Below the pieces are notes generated by a model, which ran no database searches, was not told the origin of the DNA, and was given only the letters and a program-made list of their open reading frames with translations. The translations under genes were made by a program, and so were the position numbers. From Actinomadura sp. NBRC 104412 (GTDB taxonomy: Bacteria; Actinomycetota; Actinomycetes; Streptosporangiales; Streptosporangiaceae), in contig NZ_BSTM01000019.1 of NCBI RefSeq assembly GCF_030269515.1, forward strand, positions 1-64,000: a DNA stretch of 64,000 nucleotides, given 5' to 3'. Below, in pieces: positions 18,178 to 26,245 of the stretch. The first letter of the stretch is position 1; the number at the start of each line of letters is the position of its first letter.

Positions 18178-18670
18178 AAGGCCGCTGCGGGACGTCCCGG
18201 GGGCGAACGCCCCGCAGCGGCGGTCCAACAACCCACCCCAGCCACCGGCCCAGCCCCGCAACAACCCCAGGCGTTGCGATCGCGACCAAAGGCAGGTTTC
18301 GAGCCTGCGAGAAACCTGATCGCGCAGCGAGCCCCCAGGGCGAGTCGAAGCGATGCAGCGATCGCACGCGGTGCCGGAGAAGGAGGGCGCCCAGCGCCCG
18401 ACGCCGCAGGCACCGCCAATAAACACAACCGCTGCGGGACGTCCCAGGGGCGAACGCCCCGCAGCGGCGGTCCAACAACCCACCCCAGCCACCGGCCCAG
18501 CCCCGCAACAACCCCAGGCGTTGCGATCGCGACCGAAGGCAGGTTTCGAGCTTGCGAGAAACCTGATCGCGCAGCGAGCCCCCAGGGCGAGTCGAAGCGA
18601 TGCAGCGATCGCACGCGGTGCCGGAGAAGGAGGGCGCCCAGCGCCCGACGCCGCAGGCACCGCCAATAAA
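18178..18670 (-). repeat. Structured-repeat cluster C: two near-identical 247-bp units
   Basis: Two tandem units are offset by exactly 247 bp. Each begins with a perfect 10-bp hairpin CCGCTGCGGG/CCCGCAGCGG (18182-18191/18211-18220; 18429-18438/18458-18467). Each then has a minus-oriented GCGATCGC-bounded core (18276-18365; 18523-18612, 90 bp) with the CAGGTTTC inner hairpin. The unit ends with an outer stem GCGGTGCC/GGCACCGC (18368-18375/18409-18416; 18615-18622/18656-18663). The high identity implies recent duplication. The cluster separates the methyltransferase from the WYL gene, which is convergent with it. Confidence 0.85.
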
Positions 18671-18681
18671 CACAGCGCCGC

Positions 18682-19167
18682 TCACGCGCGCCTTTGGAAC
18701 GGCAAGTAGCGGTCGGCGCGGCGGGGGCGGGCGAGGAGGCCGGTGGACTCGACGGCCAGGATGCGGTCGAAGCGGAAGGCGCGGATGGCGCGGCGCATGC
18801 GGCACCAGCCGACCAGGTACCAGTGGTCGCGGTGGACGAGGCAGGTGACGGGTTCCACTTCGCGGATGGTGACGTTGGCGTCGGCGTCGCCGTAGCAGAG
18901 CCGGACGACGCGGTGTTCGGTGATGGCGGCGGCGATGACGCGGGCCCGGTCGGCGGTGGAGGTGTCGAGGGGCGCGGTCAGCGTGCCGAGGGTGGTGGTG
19001 ACGAGGTCGTCGTGGGCGTCGTGGTCGAACAGGGCGCGCAGGGCGCGGCGGGCGGTCGCGGCCTGCGGGCCGGTGCCCAGGTGGGCCAGGGAGAGCGCGA
19101 GCGCGGCGATCTCGGCGGCGGTGAGGTCGTTGCGCTGGTCCGTGGTGGGTGTCGCGACGTTGGCCAT
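18682..19167 (-). CDS. Short WYL-domain protein, probable regulator
   Basis: About 161 residues. The C-terminal 100 residues are a WYL domain (VVRLCYGDADANVTIREVEP, RDHWYLVGWCRMRRAIRAFRFDRI). Usual YafY-type regulators are about 320 residues with an N-terminal winged helix; here only about 60 alpha-helical residues (AEIAALALSLAHLG) precede the WYL part, and no clear HTH is visible. ATG 19167 is chosen because a TATGAT -10 box (19174-19179, minus strand) would start transcription at that base, implying a leaderless mRNA. It is divergent from the PknG-like operon and may regulate it. WYL domains sense nucleic-acid or nucleotide ligands in studied cases. Confidence 0.7.
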   Translation of the reverse strand: MANVATPTTDQRNDLTAAEIAALALSLAHLGTGPQAATARRALRALFDHDAHDDLVTTTLGTLTAPLDTSTADRARVIAAAITEHRVVRLCYGDADANVTIREVEPVTCLVHRDHWYLVGWCRMRRAIRAFRFDRILAVESTGLLARPRRADRYLPFQRRA

Positions 19168-19168
19168 G

Positions 19169-19188
19169 GTTCGATCATACGTTCGAAC
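19169..19188. promoter_or_regulatory. GTTCGA repeats around the -10 box of the WYL gene
   Basis: GTTCGA occurs at 19169-19174 and again at 19181-19186, where it is part of the palindrome GTTCGAAC (19181-19188). The two copies are 12 bp apart and flank the minus-strand TATGAT box. This suits an operator that would block WYL transcription, possibly autoregulation. The rest of the 160-bp divergent region (to 19327) shows no other clear signal. Confidence 0.45.
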
Positions 19189-19327
19189 ACTGACATTTCC
19201 CAGCGTTTTAACGGCCCTGTCCTCCGGCCTGTCGCGCATGACCTTGAGAAGCCGCCCGCGCATGGTGAACACTGATCCACCAAGTGGGCGTAACGGGGGA
19301 TACAGGGTCGATAGGGGCAACCCGCCG

Positions 19328-20533
19328 ATGAACCGTGAAGAGGTGGACCGCGCCCTCCGGCACCTGCGGGACGAGAGGGAGCGCATCGGCACGGCTCTGC
19401 TCGATTTGGAAGGGCACACGGGGTACCGGTTGCTGGAGGGCGCAACGCTCAGCGGCGAGACGGCGAGGCGGCAGTCCGAGGTGCGCGCCCGGATGGCGTC
19501 GCTGTGGACGCTCTTCGACCTGTACGGGCGGACGCTGCGGGAGGCGGAGGAGCTGCGGGCCCGGCACGCCAGGCCCGGCGGCGAGCAGCTCGCCCGGCTG
19601 ACGCATCTGCTCGGCGGCGCCTCGGTGGAGCTTCCGGCCGAGGAGGTCCCGCTGGAGCGGCGCACGCTGCTGGGTGCGCCGCAGGCCGAGCGGCTGTCGC
19701 TGGACGCCGTCGTGCGGCGCATGAACCCGTTGTACGAGCAGGTCGCCCGTGATGTGGCGGCGCTCGACGGCGTCTGGTCGGCGCTGCTGGACCGGCTGGA
19801 GGAGGCCGAGGCCGAGCGCCGTGCCGTCGCGGAGCTGGTGGACGATCTCGGCGAGCCGGAGACGGAGTTCCGGCGGGCCGCCGGGAACCTCGACGCGCTG
19901 GCCCGTACCGTCCGGTCGGATCCGCTCGCGCTCACGCGCGACGGGCGACCCGACACCGGGGCCTTGGACGCGGTCGCGGCCGAGCTGGCGGAGCTGAAGG
20001 AGCGGCTGGCGGAGGCGGTGCGGTTCCGTCGCGGCTTCGACGAGCGGATGGCGCGGATGCGGGAGGCGGTCGCGCTCGTCCGGTCCGCCGAGGACGAGGT
20101 GGAGCGCGCCCGCCGGGAGGTGCGAGCCAAGATCGCCTCGCCCATGCTGCCCGATCCGGCCGACCGGGCGTCGCTGCTGGCGGACCGGCTGGCGGCGTTA
20201 TCGGCTCTGCGTGACCGGCGGCGCTGGGGCGACCTTGCCGACCGCGCCGTCGACCTGGAACGCGCCGCGCGGGACGCCCTCGACCAGGCACGCGCCGACC
20301 TGCGGCTGATCACCGGACTGCTGGACAGGCGCGAGGAGCTGCGCGGGCGGCTCATGGCGTACAGGGCCAAGGCGACGCGGCTCGGCCACGCCGAGGATCC
20401 CGAGCTGGGCGCCCTGTACGAGGAGGCGCACGCGGTGCTGTGGACGTCGCCCTGCGACCTGAGGAAGGCGACCGTGATGTTGTCCGGCTACCAGCAGGCC
20501 GTTTCGGCGAGGACGAAGGGACAGGGCCGTTGA
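19328..20533 (+). CDS. Coiled-coil protein, first gene of the PknG-like operon
   Basis: A soluble protein of 401 residues made almost wholly of charged heptad-like helices (LRHLRDERERIGTALLDLEG, LAELKERLAEAVRFRRGFDE, VRSAEDEVERARREVRAK). There is no signal peptide or membrane segment and no recognised domain. ATG 19328 follows AGGGGCAACCC. Its stop overlaps the TTG start of the kinase gene by TTGA, so the two are translationally coupled and likely made in matched amounts. I infer a scaffold or substrate role in the kinase pathway from position only. Confidence 0.75.
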   Translation: MNREEVDRALRHLRDERERIGTALLDLEGHTGYRLLEGATLSGETARRQSEVRARMASLWTLFDLYGRTLREAEELRARHARPGGEQLARLTHLLGGASVELPAEEVPLERRTLLGAPQAERLSLDAVVRRMNPLYEQVARDVAALDGVWSALLDRLEEAEAERRAVAELVDDLGEPETEFRRAAGNLDALARTVRSDPLALTRDGRPDTGALDAVAAELAELKERLAEAVRFRRGFDERMARMREAVALVRSAEDEVERARREVRAKIASPMLPDPADRASLLADRLAALSALRDRRRWGDLADRAVDLERAARDALDQARADLRLITGLLDRREELRGRLMAYRAKATRLGHAEDPELGALYEEAHAVLWTSPCDLRKATVMLSGYQQAVSARTKGQGR

Positions 20534-23010
20534 ACCAGTGCACCGCGCCGGGATGTACCGGAAACATCGAAGACGGTTACTGCGTCGTATGCGGTATGGC
20601 TGCCGCGACGAACCCCCCTTCGCCCGGCGGCGCGGTTCAGGCGCCTTCCTCCCCGCCGTCCAGCGCCCACACGTCCTGCTCCGAGCCCGGCTGCTCGGGG
20701 ACGATCCAGGACGGCTACTGCGACACCTGCGGCAGCCCTCCCGCGCAGGCGGCGGCCTCCGCGCCCCCGGCTCCGGCGGCGGCCTCGACCCGGTGCGCGC
20801 GCCCCGGCTGCGGCGGCACGATCGCGGACGGCTACTGCGACGTCTGCGGAATGCCACCGAGCGCCGGCTCGACGGCCGGCGGGTCGGCGGGCCTCGGATC
20901 CATGGGCACCGGACCCACGGGCACCGGATCCACCCGTACCGGGTCCTCGCGCTCCTCGGGACGGCGGGGCATGCTGGGCGCCGGGCTGGTCGAGGTGCCG
21001 CGCGTCCCGTACCGGGACCCGTCCTCGGCGGTCCTGTCCGACCCGCAGGTCCCGGAGGCCAGGCGGTTCTGCAGCAACTGCGGGGAGCCGGTGGGCCGCA
21101 GCCGCGAGGGCCGTCCGGGACGGACGGAGGGCTTCTGCCCCAAGTGCCGGACGCGCTTCTCCTTCACCCCCAAGCTGTCGCCCGGCGAACTGGTCGGCGG
21201 CCAGTACGAGGTGCTGGGCTGCATCGCGCACGGCGGGCTCGGCTGGATATACCTGGCCCGCGACCGCAACGTCAACGGGCGCTGGGTGGTGCTGAAGGGC
21301 CTGCTGGATACCGGCGACGCCGACGCGATCGCCGCCGCGGAGGCCGAGCGGGCGTTCCTGGCCGAGGTCGAGCACCCCAACATCGTCAAGATCTACAACT
21401 TCGTGCGGCACGGCGACGCCGGCTACATCGTGATGGAGTACGTCGGCGGGCAGTCGCTGAAGGACATCCTGCTGCGGCACCGCGAGGAGACCGGCGAGCG
21501 GGCGCTGCCGGTCGGCCAGGCCATCGCCTACGGCCTCGAAGTGCTCCAGGCGTTCGGCTACCTGCACGCGCAGGGGCTGGTGTACTGCGACTTCAAGCCG
21601 GACAACGTGATCCAGTCCGAGGAGCAGCTACGGCTGATCGACCTGGGCGGGGTGCGCCGCCTGGACGACCAGGACGGGGCGATCTACGGGACGACCGGCT
21701 ACCAGGCCCCCGAGATCTCCGAGGTGGGCCCCTCCATCAGCTCCGACCTGTACACCGTCGGCCGGACGCTGGCCGTGCTGAGCTTCCCGTTCCGGGGGTA
21801 CACCACCACCTACGTGCACGACCTGCCGGAACGCGGCGAGGTGCCGGTGCTGGACCGGTACGAGTCGTACGACCGGCTGCTGCGCCGCGCGACGCACCGG
21901 GATCCGGAGCGCAGGTTCCAGGACGCCGCCGAGATGGCCGAGCAGCTGACCGGTGTGCTGCGCGAGGTGCTGGCCGCCGAGGACGGCCGGCCCCGCCCCG
22001 CGCCGTCGGTGCTGTTCGGGCCGGAACGGTCGGTGCCCGGCGCGGACGTGGCCCGCCTGGGCGACGCCGAGGGGGTGCTGCCGCCCGTCCGGCCGGTCGA
22101 GGCCGCGGCCTCGCTGCCCGCCCCGCTGGTGGATCCGGCCGACCCGGCCGCCGGTTTCCTCGCGGGGCTCACCGCCCTCGAATCCGAGCAGCTCGCCTCG
22201 GTGCTGCCGAACGCCCCCGAGCAGACGATCGAGGTGAGGCTGGCGCTGGCCCGCACGTGGATCGAGCTGGGCGAGACCCTCAGGGCGATGGACCTGGTGG
22301 ACGCGGTCGAGGCGGAGCGCCCCGGCGACTGGCGGATCGCGTGGTACCGGGCGGTGGCCGAGCTCGCCTCGGGACGCCAGGAGGCCGCCAAGCTGTTCGA
22401 CGACCTGTACTCGCTGCTTCCCGGGGAGGCGGCGCCGAAGCTGGCGCTGGCCCTGTGCAAGGAGCAGGCCGACCCGCAGGGGGCGGCGCGGCTGTACGAG
22501 ACGGTGTGGCGCACCGACCGGAGCTATATCGGCGCCGCGTTCGGACTGGCAAGGGTGCATCTGGCGGCGGGTGACCGGGCGCGGGCGACGGAGGTGCTCG
22601 ACTCGGTGCCCAAGGTCGCGATCCAGTACATCGCCGCGCAGGTCGCGGCCGTGGCCACCGCCGTGCGCGACCGGCCGCCCCACGACCTGACCCCCGCCGA
22701 CCTGGAACGGGCGGGCGCGCGGCTGGAGGCCGTGCCCGGCCTGGACGGGGTACGGCGCGACCGGCTGGCCGCGGAGATCCTGGAGGCGGCGCTGAGCTGG
22801 GTCGTCCACACCACCGGCCCCCACGCGGTGTGGATCGGGCAGCGCCCGCAGGGCAACGGCAGCGTGCTCGGGACGCCCTTGGAGGAGCAGTCGCTGCGCC
22901 GCAAGCTGGAGGAGACCTACCGGTCGCTCGCCCGGCACACCAACGACCGCGAGGACCGCCGCTGGCTGATCGACTGCGCCAACTCCGTACGGCCCAGGAC
23001 CCTCCTGTGA
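20530..23010 (+). CDS. PknG-like serine/threonine protein kinase with zinc ribbons and TPR tail
   Basis: About 826 residues from TTG 20530. Three near-identical zinc knuckles (CxxPGCxGxIxDGYCxxCG) lie at about 4-21, 50-67 and 89-106. A rubredoxin-like CSNCG...CPKC pair at 181-206 matches the PknG N-terminal arrangement. The kinase domain (about 226-490) has Lys256 (VVLKG), the catalytic loop YCDFKPDN with Asp354 in place of HRD, and DLG at 371-373 in place of DFG; both substitutions are PknG hallmarks. The C-terminal 350 residues are helical repeats like the PknG TPR domain. It is cytosolic with no membrane segment. Downstream glnX/glnH-like genes mirror the mycobacterial pathway. Confidence 0.9.
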   Translation: MNQCTAPGCTGNIEDGYCVVCGMAAATNPPSPGGAVQAPSSPPSSAHTSCSEPGCSGTIQDGYCDTCGSPPAQAAASAPPAPAAASTRCARPGCGGTIADGYCDVCGMPPSAGSTAGGSAGLGSMGTGPTGTGSTRTGSSRSSGRRGMLGAGLVEVPRVPYRDPSSAVLSDPQVPEARRFCSNCGEPVGRSREGRPGRTEGFCPKCRTRFSFTPKLSPGELVGGQYEVLGCIAHGGLGWIYLARDRNVNGRWVVLKGLLDTGDADAIAAAEAERAFLAEVEHPNIVKIYNFVRHGDAGYIVMEYVGGQSLKDILLRHREETGERALPVGQAIAYGLEVLQAFGYLHAQGLVYCDFKPDNVIQSEEQLRLIDLGGVRRLDDQDGAIYGTTGYQAPEISEVGPSISSDLYTVGRTLAVLSFPFRGYTTTYVHDLPERGEVPVLDRYESYDRLLRRATHRDPERRFQDAAEMAEQLTGVLREVLAAEDGRPRPAPSVLFGPERSVPGADVARLGDAEGVLPPVRPVEAAASLPAPLVDPADPAAGFLAGLTALESEQLASVLPNAPEQTIEVRLALARTWIELGETLRAMDLVDAVEAERPGDWRIAWYRAVAELASGRQEAAKLFDDLYSLLPGEAAPKLALALCKEQADPQGAARLYETVWRTDRSYIGAAFGLARVHLAAGDRARATEVLDSVPKVAIQYIAAQVAAVATAVRDRPPHDLTPADLERAGARLEAVPGLDGVRRDRLAAEILEAALSWVVHTTGPHAVWIGQRPQGNGSVLGTPLEEQSLRRKLEETYRSLARHTNDREDRRWLIDCANSVRPRTLL

Positions 23011-23023
23011 CCGGGACGGCGTC

Positions 23024-24178
23024 GTGACGGGAGAGCACATGGCCGAAGCGGCGAAGACCGCCGAACTGACCTGCCCCTCCTGCGGCGAGGTGGTGTACCC
23101 CGGCGAGGGCTTCTGCGAGGCGTGCGGGCACCGGCTCAGCGAGGACGCCGAGGCCGCGCCGGGAACGGACGCCGCCGCGTCCCCCGAGGGCCGCTGTGTC
23201 GGCTGCGGCACCGGCACGATCGACGACGAGGGCTACTGCGAGCAGTGCGGGCTGCGCCAGCCGGCCGAGCGCGACCACGTCGAGGTCGAGCTCGCGGACG
23301 GGACCGCGGCGGGGGCCAGCGACCGCGGCAGGCGTTACAGCCACAACGAGGACGCCCTCGCGCTCGTCCGCCATCCCGGCGGGATCGCGGCCGTGGTGTC
23401 GGACGGCGTGGGCTCCTCGCCGCACCCCGAGGTGGCGTCCCGTACCGCCGCGGACACCGGCGTCGAGGAGCTGGTCGCCCAGTTGGCGTCGGGCGCCGAC
23501 CCGGAGGCGGCGACGCACGCGGCGGTGATGCGCGCCGCCGAGGCCGTCGCCGCGCTGGCCGAATCCGAGAGTTCGGCCCCGTCCTGCACGTTCGTCTCCG
23601 CGCTGACCGTGCCGGGCTCGGTCACGATCGGCTGGGTCGGCGACAGCCGCGCCTACTGGCTGCCGTCCGTCCCCTCGCCCGAGCCGGTCGAGCCGCCCAA
23701 GCCGCCCGAGCCTGCCGGGGACCCGGCGGACACCCTCGACATGGGCCTGGCCGCCAGGCCGTCACTGGACGGCACGCCCCGCGTCCTCACGACGGACGAC
23801 TCCTGGGCGGCGTTCATGGTCGCCGAGGGCGCGCTCACCGAGGCCGAGGCGGAGGCGCACCCCAACGCGCACGTCATCACCGGCTGGCTGGGCGCCGACG
23901 CCGAAGAGGTCCGGCCGCACGTCAGCACCTTCACCCACGATCAGACCGTGCCCGGCACGCTGCTGGTGTGCAGCGACGGGCTGTGGAACTACCTGCCCGG
24001 CGCGGACGACCTCGCCGCCGTCCTCGACGGGACGGGGGCCGGTCCGCTGGCCGCCGCGCGCGCCCTGGTCCGGCGCGCCCTGGACGCCAGCGGCCGCGAC
24101 AACATCACCGTCGCGGTGATCCCGCTGCCCCCGGCCTCCCCTCCCACGTCCGACCCCACGATGGAGCATCAGCGTTGA
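23024..24178 (+). CDS. PP2C-family protein phosphatase with two N-terminal zinc ribbons
   Basis: About 384 residues from GTG 23024 (ATG 23039 is an alternative). Two zinc ribbons open the protein: CPSCG...CEACGHRL and CVGCG...CEQCGLRQ. The second resembles the kinase knuckles (TGTIDDEGYC). The phosphatase domain has all metal-binding motifs: RYSHNEDA, VVSDGVGS, WVGDSRAYW, VCSDGLWNYL and GRDNITVAVI. A Pro/Glu-rich insertion (PSPEPVEPPKPPEP) lies in the middle. It starts 13 bp after the kinase and overlaps the next gene, so it should counteract the kinase on shared substrates. It is soluble, with no membrane anchor, unlike PstP. Confidence 0.9.
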   Translation: MTGEHMAEAAKTAELTCPSCGEVVYPGEGFCEACGHRLSEDAEAAPGTDAAASPEGRCVGCGTGTIDDEGYCEQCGLRQPAERDHVEVELADGTAAGASDRGRRYSHNEDALALVRHPGGIAAVVSDGVGSSPHPEVASRTAADTGVEELVAQLASGADPEAATHAAVMRAAEAVAALAESESSAPSCTFVSALTVPGSVTIGWVGDSRAYWLPSVPSPEPVEPPKPPEPAGDPADTLDMGLAARPSLDGTPRVLTTDDSWAAFMVAEGALTEAEAEAHPNAHVITGWLGADAEEVRPHVSTFTHDQTVPGTLLVCSDGLWNYLPGADDLAAVLDGTGAGPLAAARALVRRALDASGRDNITVAVIPLPPASPPTSDPTMEHQR

Positions 24179-25479
24179 GCGAGCAGCCCCAGTTCAGCAT
24201 CAAGGTCGACCAGAACAAGTTCCTGCCCGAGGGCGGCCGCGAGGTGCACGCCATCGTGTCCGTGGAGTCGGCGGGCGGCGCCCCGGCCGCCGCGCCGCCG
24301 GCCGCCGCCGAAGTGATCATCATCGACCACTCGGGGTCGATGACCTATCCCGAGACCAAGATGCGCTCGGCGATCGCCGCCGCGCAGACCGCCATCGACA
24401 CCATCCGCGACGGCGTGTACTTCGCGGTGGTCGCCGGGTCCAACTCCGCCTCCATGGTCTATCCGAGCCAGACGGTCCTGAAGCGGGCCGACGCCGAGAC
24501 GCGGCGCGAGGCCAAGGCGGCGGTCGGCCGGCTCCGGGCGTACGGCGGCACCGCCATCGGATCCTGGCTGCGGCTGGCCAACGAGTTGTTCGAGCAGCTC
24601 GAGGGAGGCGTCCGGCACGCGATCCTGCTGACCGACGGCAAGAACCAGCACGAGACCGCCGAGGAACTGGACGCGGCGCTGTCCCGCTGCACGGGGCGGT
24701 TCGTCTGCGACTGCCGCGGCGTGGGAACCGACTGGGAGGTCGCCGAACTGCGCAAGATCGCCTCCGCGCTGCTGGGCAGCGTGGACATCGTGGCCGACCC
24801 GCAGGACCTGGTCGCCGACTTCCAGGCGATGACCGAGGCCGCCATGGGCAAGAACGTCGCGGACGTGGCGCTGCGCGTGTGGACGCCGCAGACCGCCAAG
24901 CTGAGGTTCGTCAAGCAGGTGCTGCCGTCCGTCGAGGACCTCACCGGCAAGCGCACCGAGTCGGGGCCGCAGTCGGGCGACTATCCGCTCGGGGCGTGGG
25001 GCGCGGAGAGCCGCGACTACCACATCTGCGTCGAGGTGCCCCCCGGCGAGGTGGGCAAGGAGCTGCGCGCCGCCTGGGTGAAGCTGGTCGTGCCCGGCCC
25101 CGCGGGCACGGAGCCGCAGGTGCTCGCCACCGGGAACGTGCTGGCCCAGTGGACCGACGACGAGGCGCAGTCCACCAGGATCAACCCGCGGGTGGCGCAC
25201 TACACCGGCCAGGCGGAGCTGGCCGAGGTCATCCAGGAGGGGCTCCAGGCCCGCAAGGACGGCGACCTCGACACCGCCACCGCCCGGCTCGGCCGCGCGG
25301 TGCAGCTCGCCGAGGAGGCCGGCAACGACGCGATCACCACCATGCTGCGCAAGGTCGTGGACGTGGTCGATCCGGCCACCGGGACCGTCCGGCTGAAGAA
25401 GAAGGTCGACAAGGCCGACGAGATGCAGCTGGAGACCCGGTCCACCAAGACGGTCCGTACCCGCAAGGGCGAGGGCTGA
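24175..25479 (+). CDS. VWA-domain protein of the PknG-like operon
   Basis: About 434 residues from TTG 24175, overlapping the phosphatase stop by TTGA. The von Willebrand A domain (about 45-235) has a complete metal-ion site: DHSGS (Asp51, Ser53, Ser55), Thr126 in GGTAIG and Asp154 in LLTDGKN. A beta-rich middle domain follows, then a short helical repeat (EGLQARKDGDLDTATARLGR) and a basic, threonine-rich tail (TRSTKTVRTRKGEG). VWA domains bind partners through the metal. The tail threonines are attractive kinase targets that the adjacent FHA protein could read; this is inference. Confidence 0.88.
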   Translation: MSEQPQFSIKVDQNKFLPEGGREVHAIVSVESAGGAPAAAPPAAAEVIIIDHSGSMTYPETKMRSAIAAAQTAIDTIRDGVYFAVVAGSNSASMVYPSQTVLKRADAETRREAKAAVGRLRAYGGTAIGSWLRLANELFEQLEGGVRHAILLTDGKNQHETAEELDAALSRCTGRFVCDCRGVGTDWEVAELRKIASALLGSVDIVADPQDLVADFQAMTEAAMGKNVADVALRVWTPQTAKLRFVKQVLPSVEDLTGKRTESGPQSGDYPLGAWGAESRDYHICVEVPPGEVGKELRAAWVKLVVPGPAGTEPQVLATGNVLAQWTDDEAQSTRINPRVAHYTGQAELAEVIQEGLQARKDGDLDTATARLGRAVQLAEEAGNDAITTMLRKVVDVVDPATGTVRLKKKVDKADEMQLETRSTKTVRTRKGEG

Positions 25480-25481
25480 GC

Positions 25482-26198
25482 ATGGCGACCTGCCCCGCTG
25501 GCCACACGTCCGCCGCCTCGGACTACTGCGACGTCTGCGGCGAGCGGATCGGCGCCCCATCGGTTCCGCCCCCCACGGCGACCGTCGAGATCTCGGCGGT
25601 GTCCAGCGAGGTCCCCTGCCCTGACTGCGGCACCCCGAAGACGGACCGGTTCTGCGAGGAGTGCGGGTACGACTTCGCGCTCGGCGGAGGCAAGCCCACG
25701 CCGGCGCCTCCCTCCGAGCCGCCTCCCGCACCCGTACCGGAGGCGCCCCCCGCACCTGAGGGGGCACCGCCCCGGCCCGCGCCCGGCCCCGGGGAGTGGG
25801 TGGCGGTCATCACCGCCGACCGCGACTACTACGAGGCGGTCGTCGCCGAGCTGGAACCGGACGCGGGGGTGATCGCGTTTCCGCCGTACTGCCCGGAACG
25901 CCGCGTCCCGCTCCACGGCGAGCAGGTCCGCATCGGACGGGGCAGCGTCACCAAGGGCATCGCCCCGGAGATCGACCTGCGCGTCGCGCCCGAGGACCCC
26001 GGGGTCTCGCACATGCACGCCGTGCTGCTGGCCCGTCCCGGCGGGACGTGGGCGCTGGTCGACCCGGGATCCCGCAACGGAACCTGCCTCAACGGCTCGA
26101 CCACGACCATCCCGGTCAACACCGAGGTGCCGGTCGGCGACGGCGACCGCATCCACGTCGGTGTCTGGACCACGATCACTTTGAGGAAGGCATCATGA
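25482..26198 (+). CDS. FHA-domain protein with two zinc ribbons (GarA-like role proposed)
   Basis: Protein of 238 residues. Two ribbons (CPAGH...CDVCGERI and CPDCG...CEECGYDF) lead into a Pro-rich linker (about 68-105) and a C-terminal FHA domain. Its phosphothreonine-binding residues are visible: IGRGS, VSHMHA and DPGSRNGTCLNG. In mycobacteria the FHA protein GarA is the PknG substrate that controls 2-oxoglutarate metabolism. This protein lacks the short GarA N terminus with its ETT motif, so it may be a scaffold rather than an ortholog. It starts 2 bp after the VWA gene. Confidence 0.88.
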   Translation: MATCPAGHTSAASDYCDVCGERIGAPSVPPPTATVEISAVSSEVPCPDCGTPKTDRFCEECGYDFALGGGKPTPAPPSEPPPAPVPEAPPAPEGAPPRPAPGPGEWVAVITADRDYYEAVVAELEPDAGVIAFPPYCPERRVPLHGEQVRIGRGSVTKGIAPEIDLRVAPEDPGVSHMHAVLLARPGGTWALVDPGSRNGTCLNGSTTTIPVNTEVPVGDGDRIHVGVWTTITLRKAS

Positions 26199-26245
26199 CC
26201 GACGGGAGCGAGGGCTCGTCCTCTCGGGAGGGTAAGGCGTCATGA
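26195..26245 (+). CDS. Sixteen-codon bridging ORF between FHA and glnX-like genes
   Basis: The reading frame MTDGSEGSSSREGKAS begins at an ATG that overlaps the FHA stop (ATGA, 26195-26198) and ends in a TGA that overlaps the glnX-like ATG (26242-26245). It has AGGAAGG upstream of its own start, and GGAGGGTAAGG within it serves the glnX-like gene. It may be a coupling peptide that carries ribosomes across the 43-bp gap. No function for the peptide itself can be shown. Confidence 0.35.
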   Translation: MTDGSEGSSSREGKAS

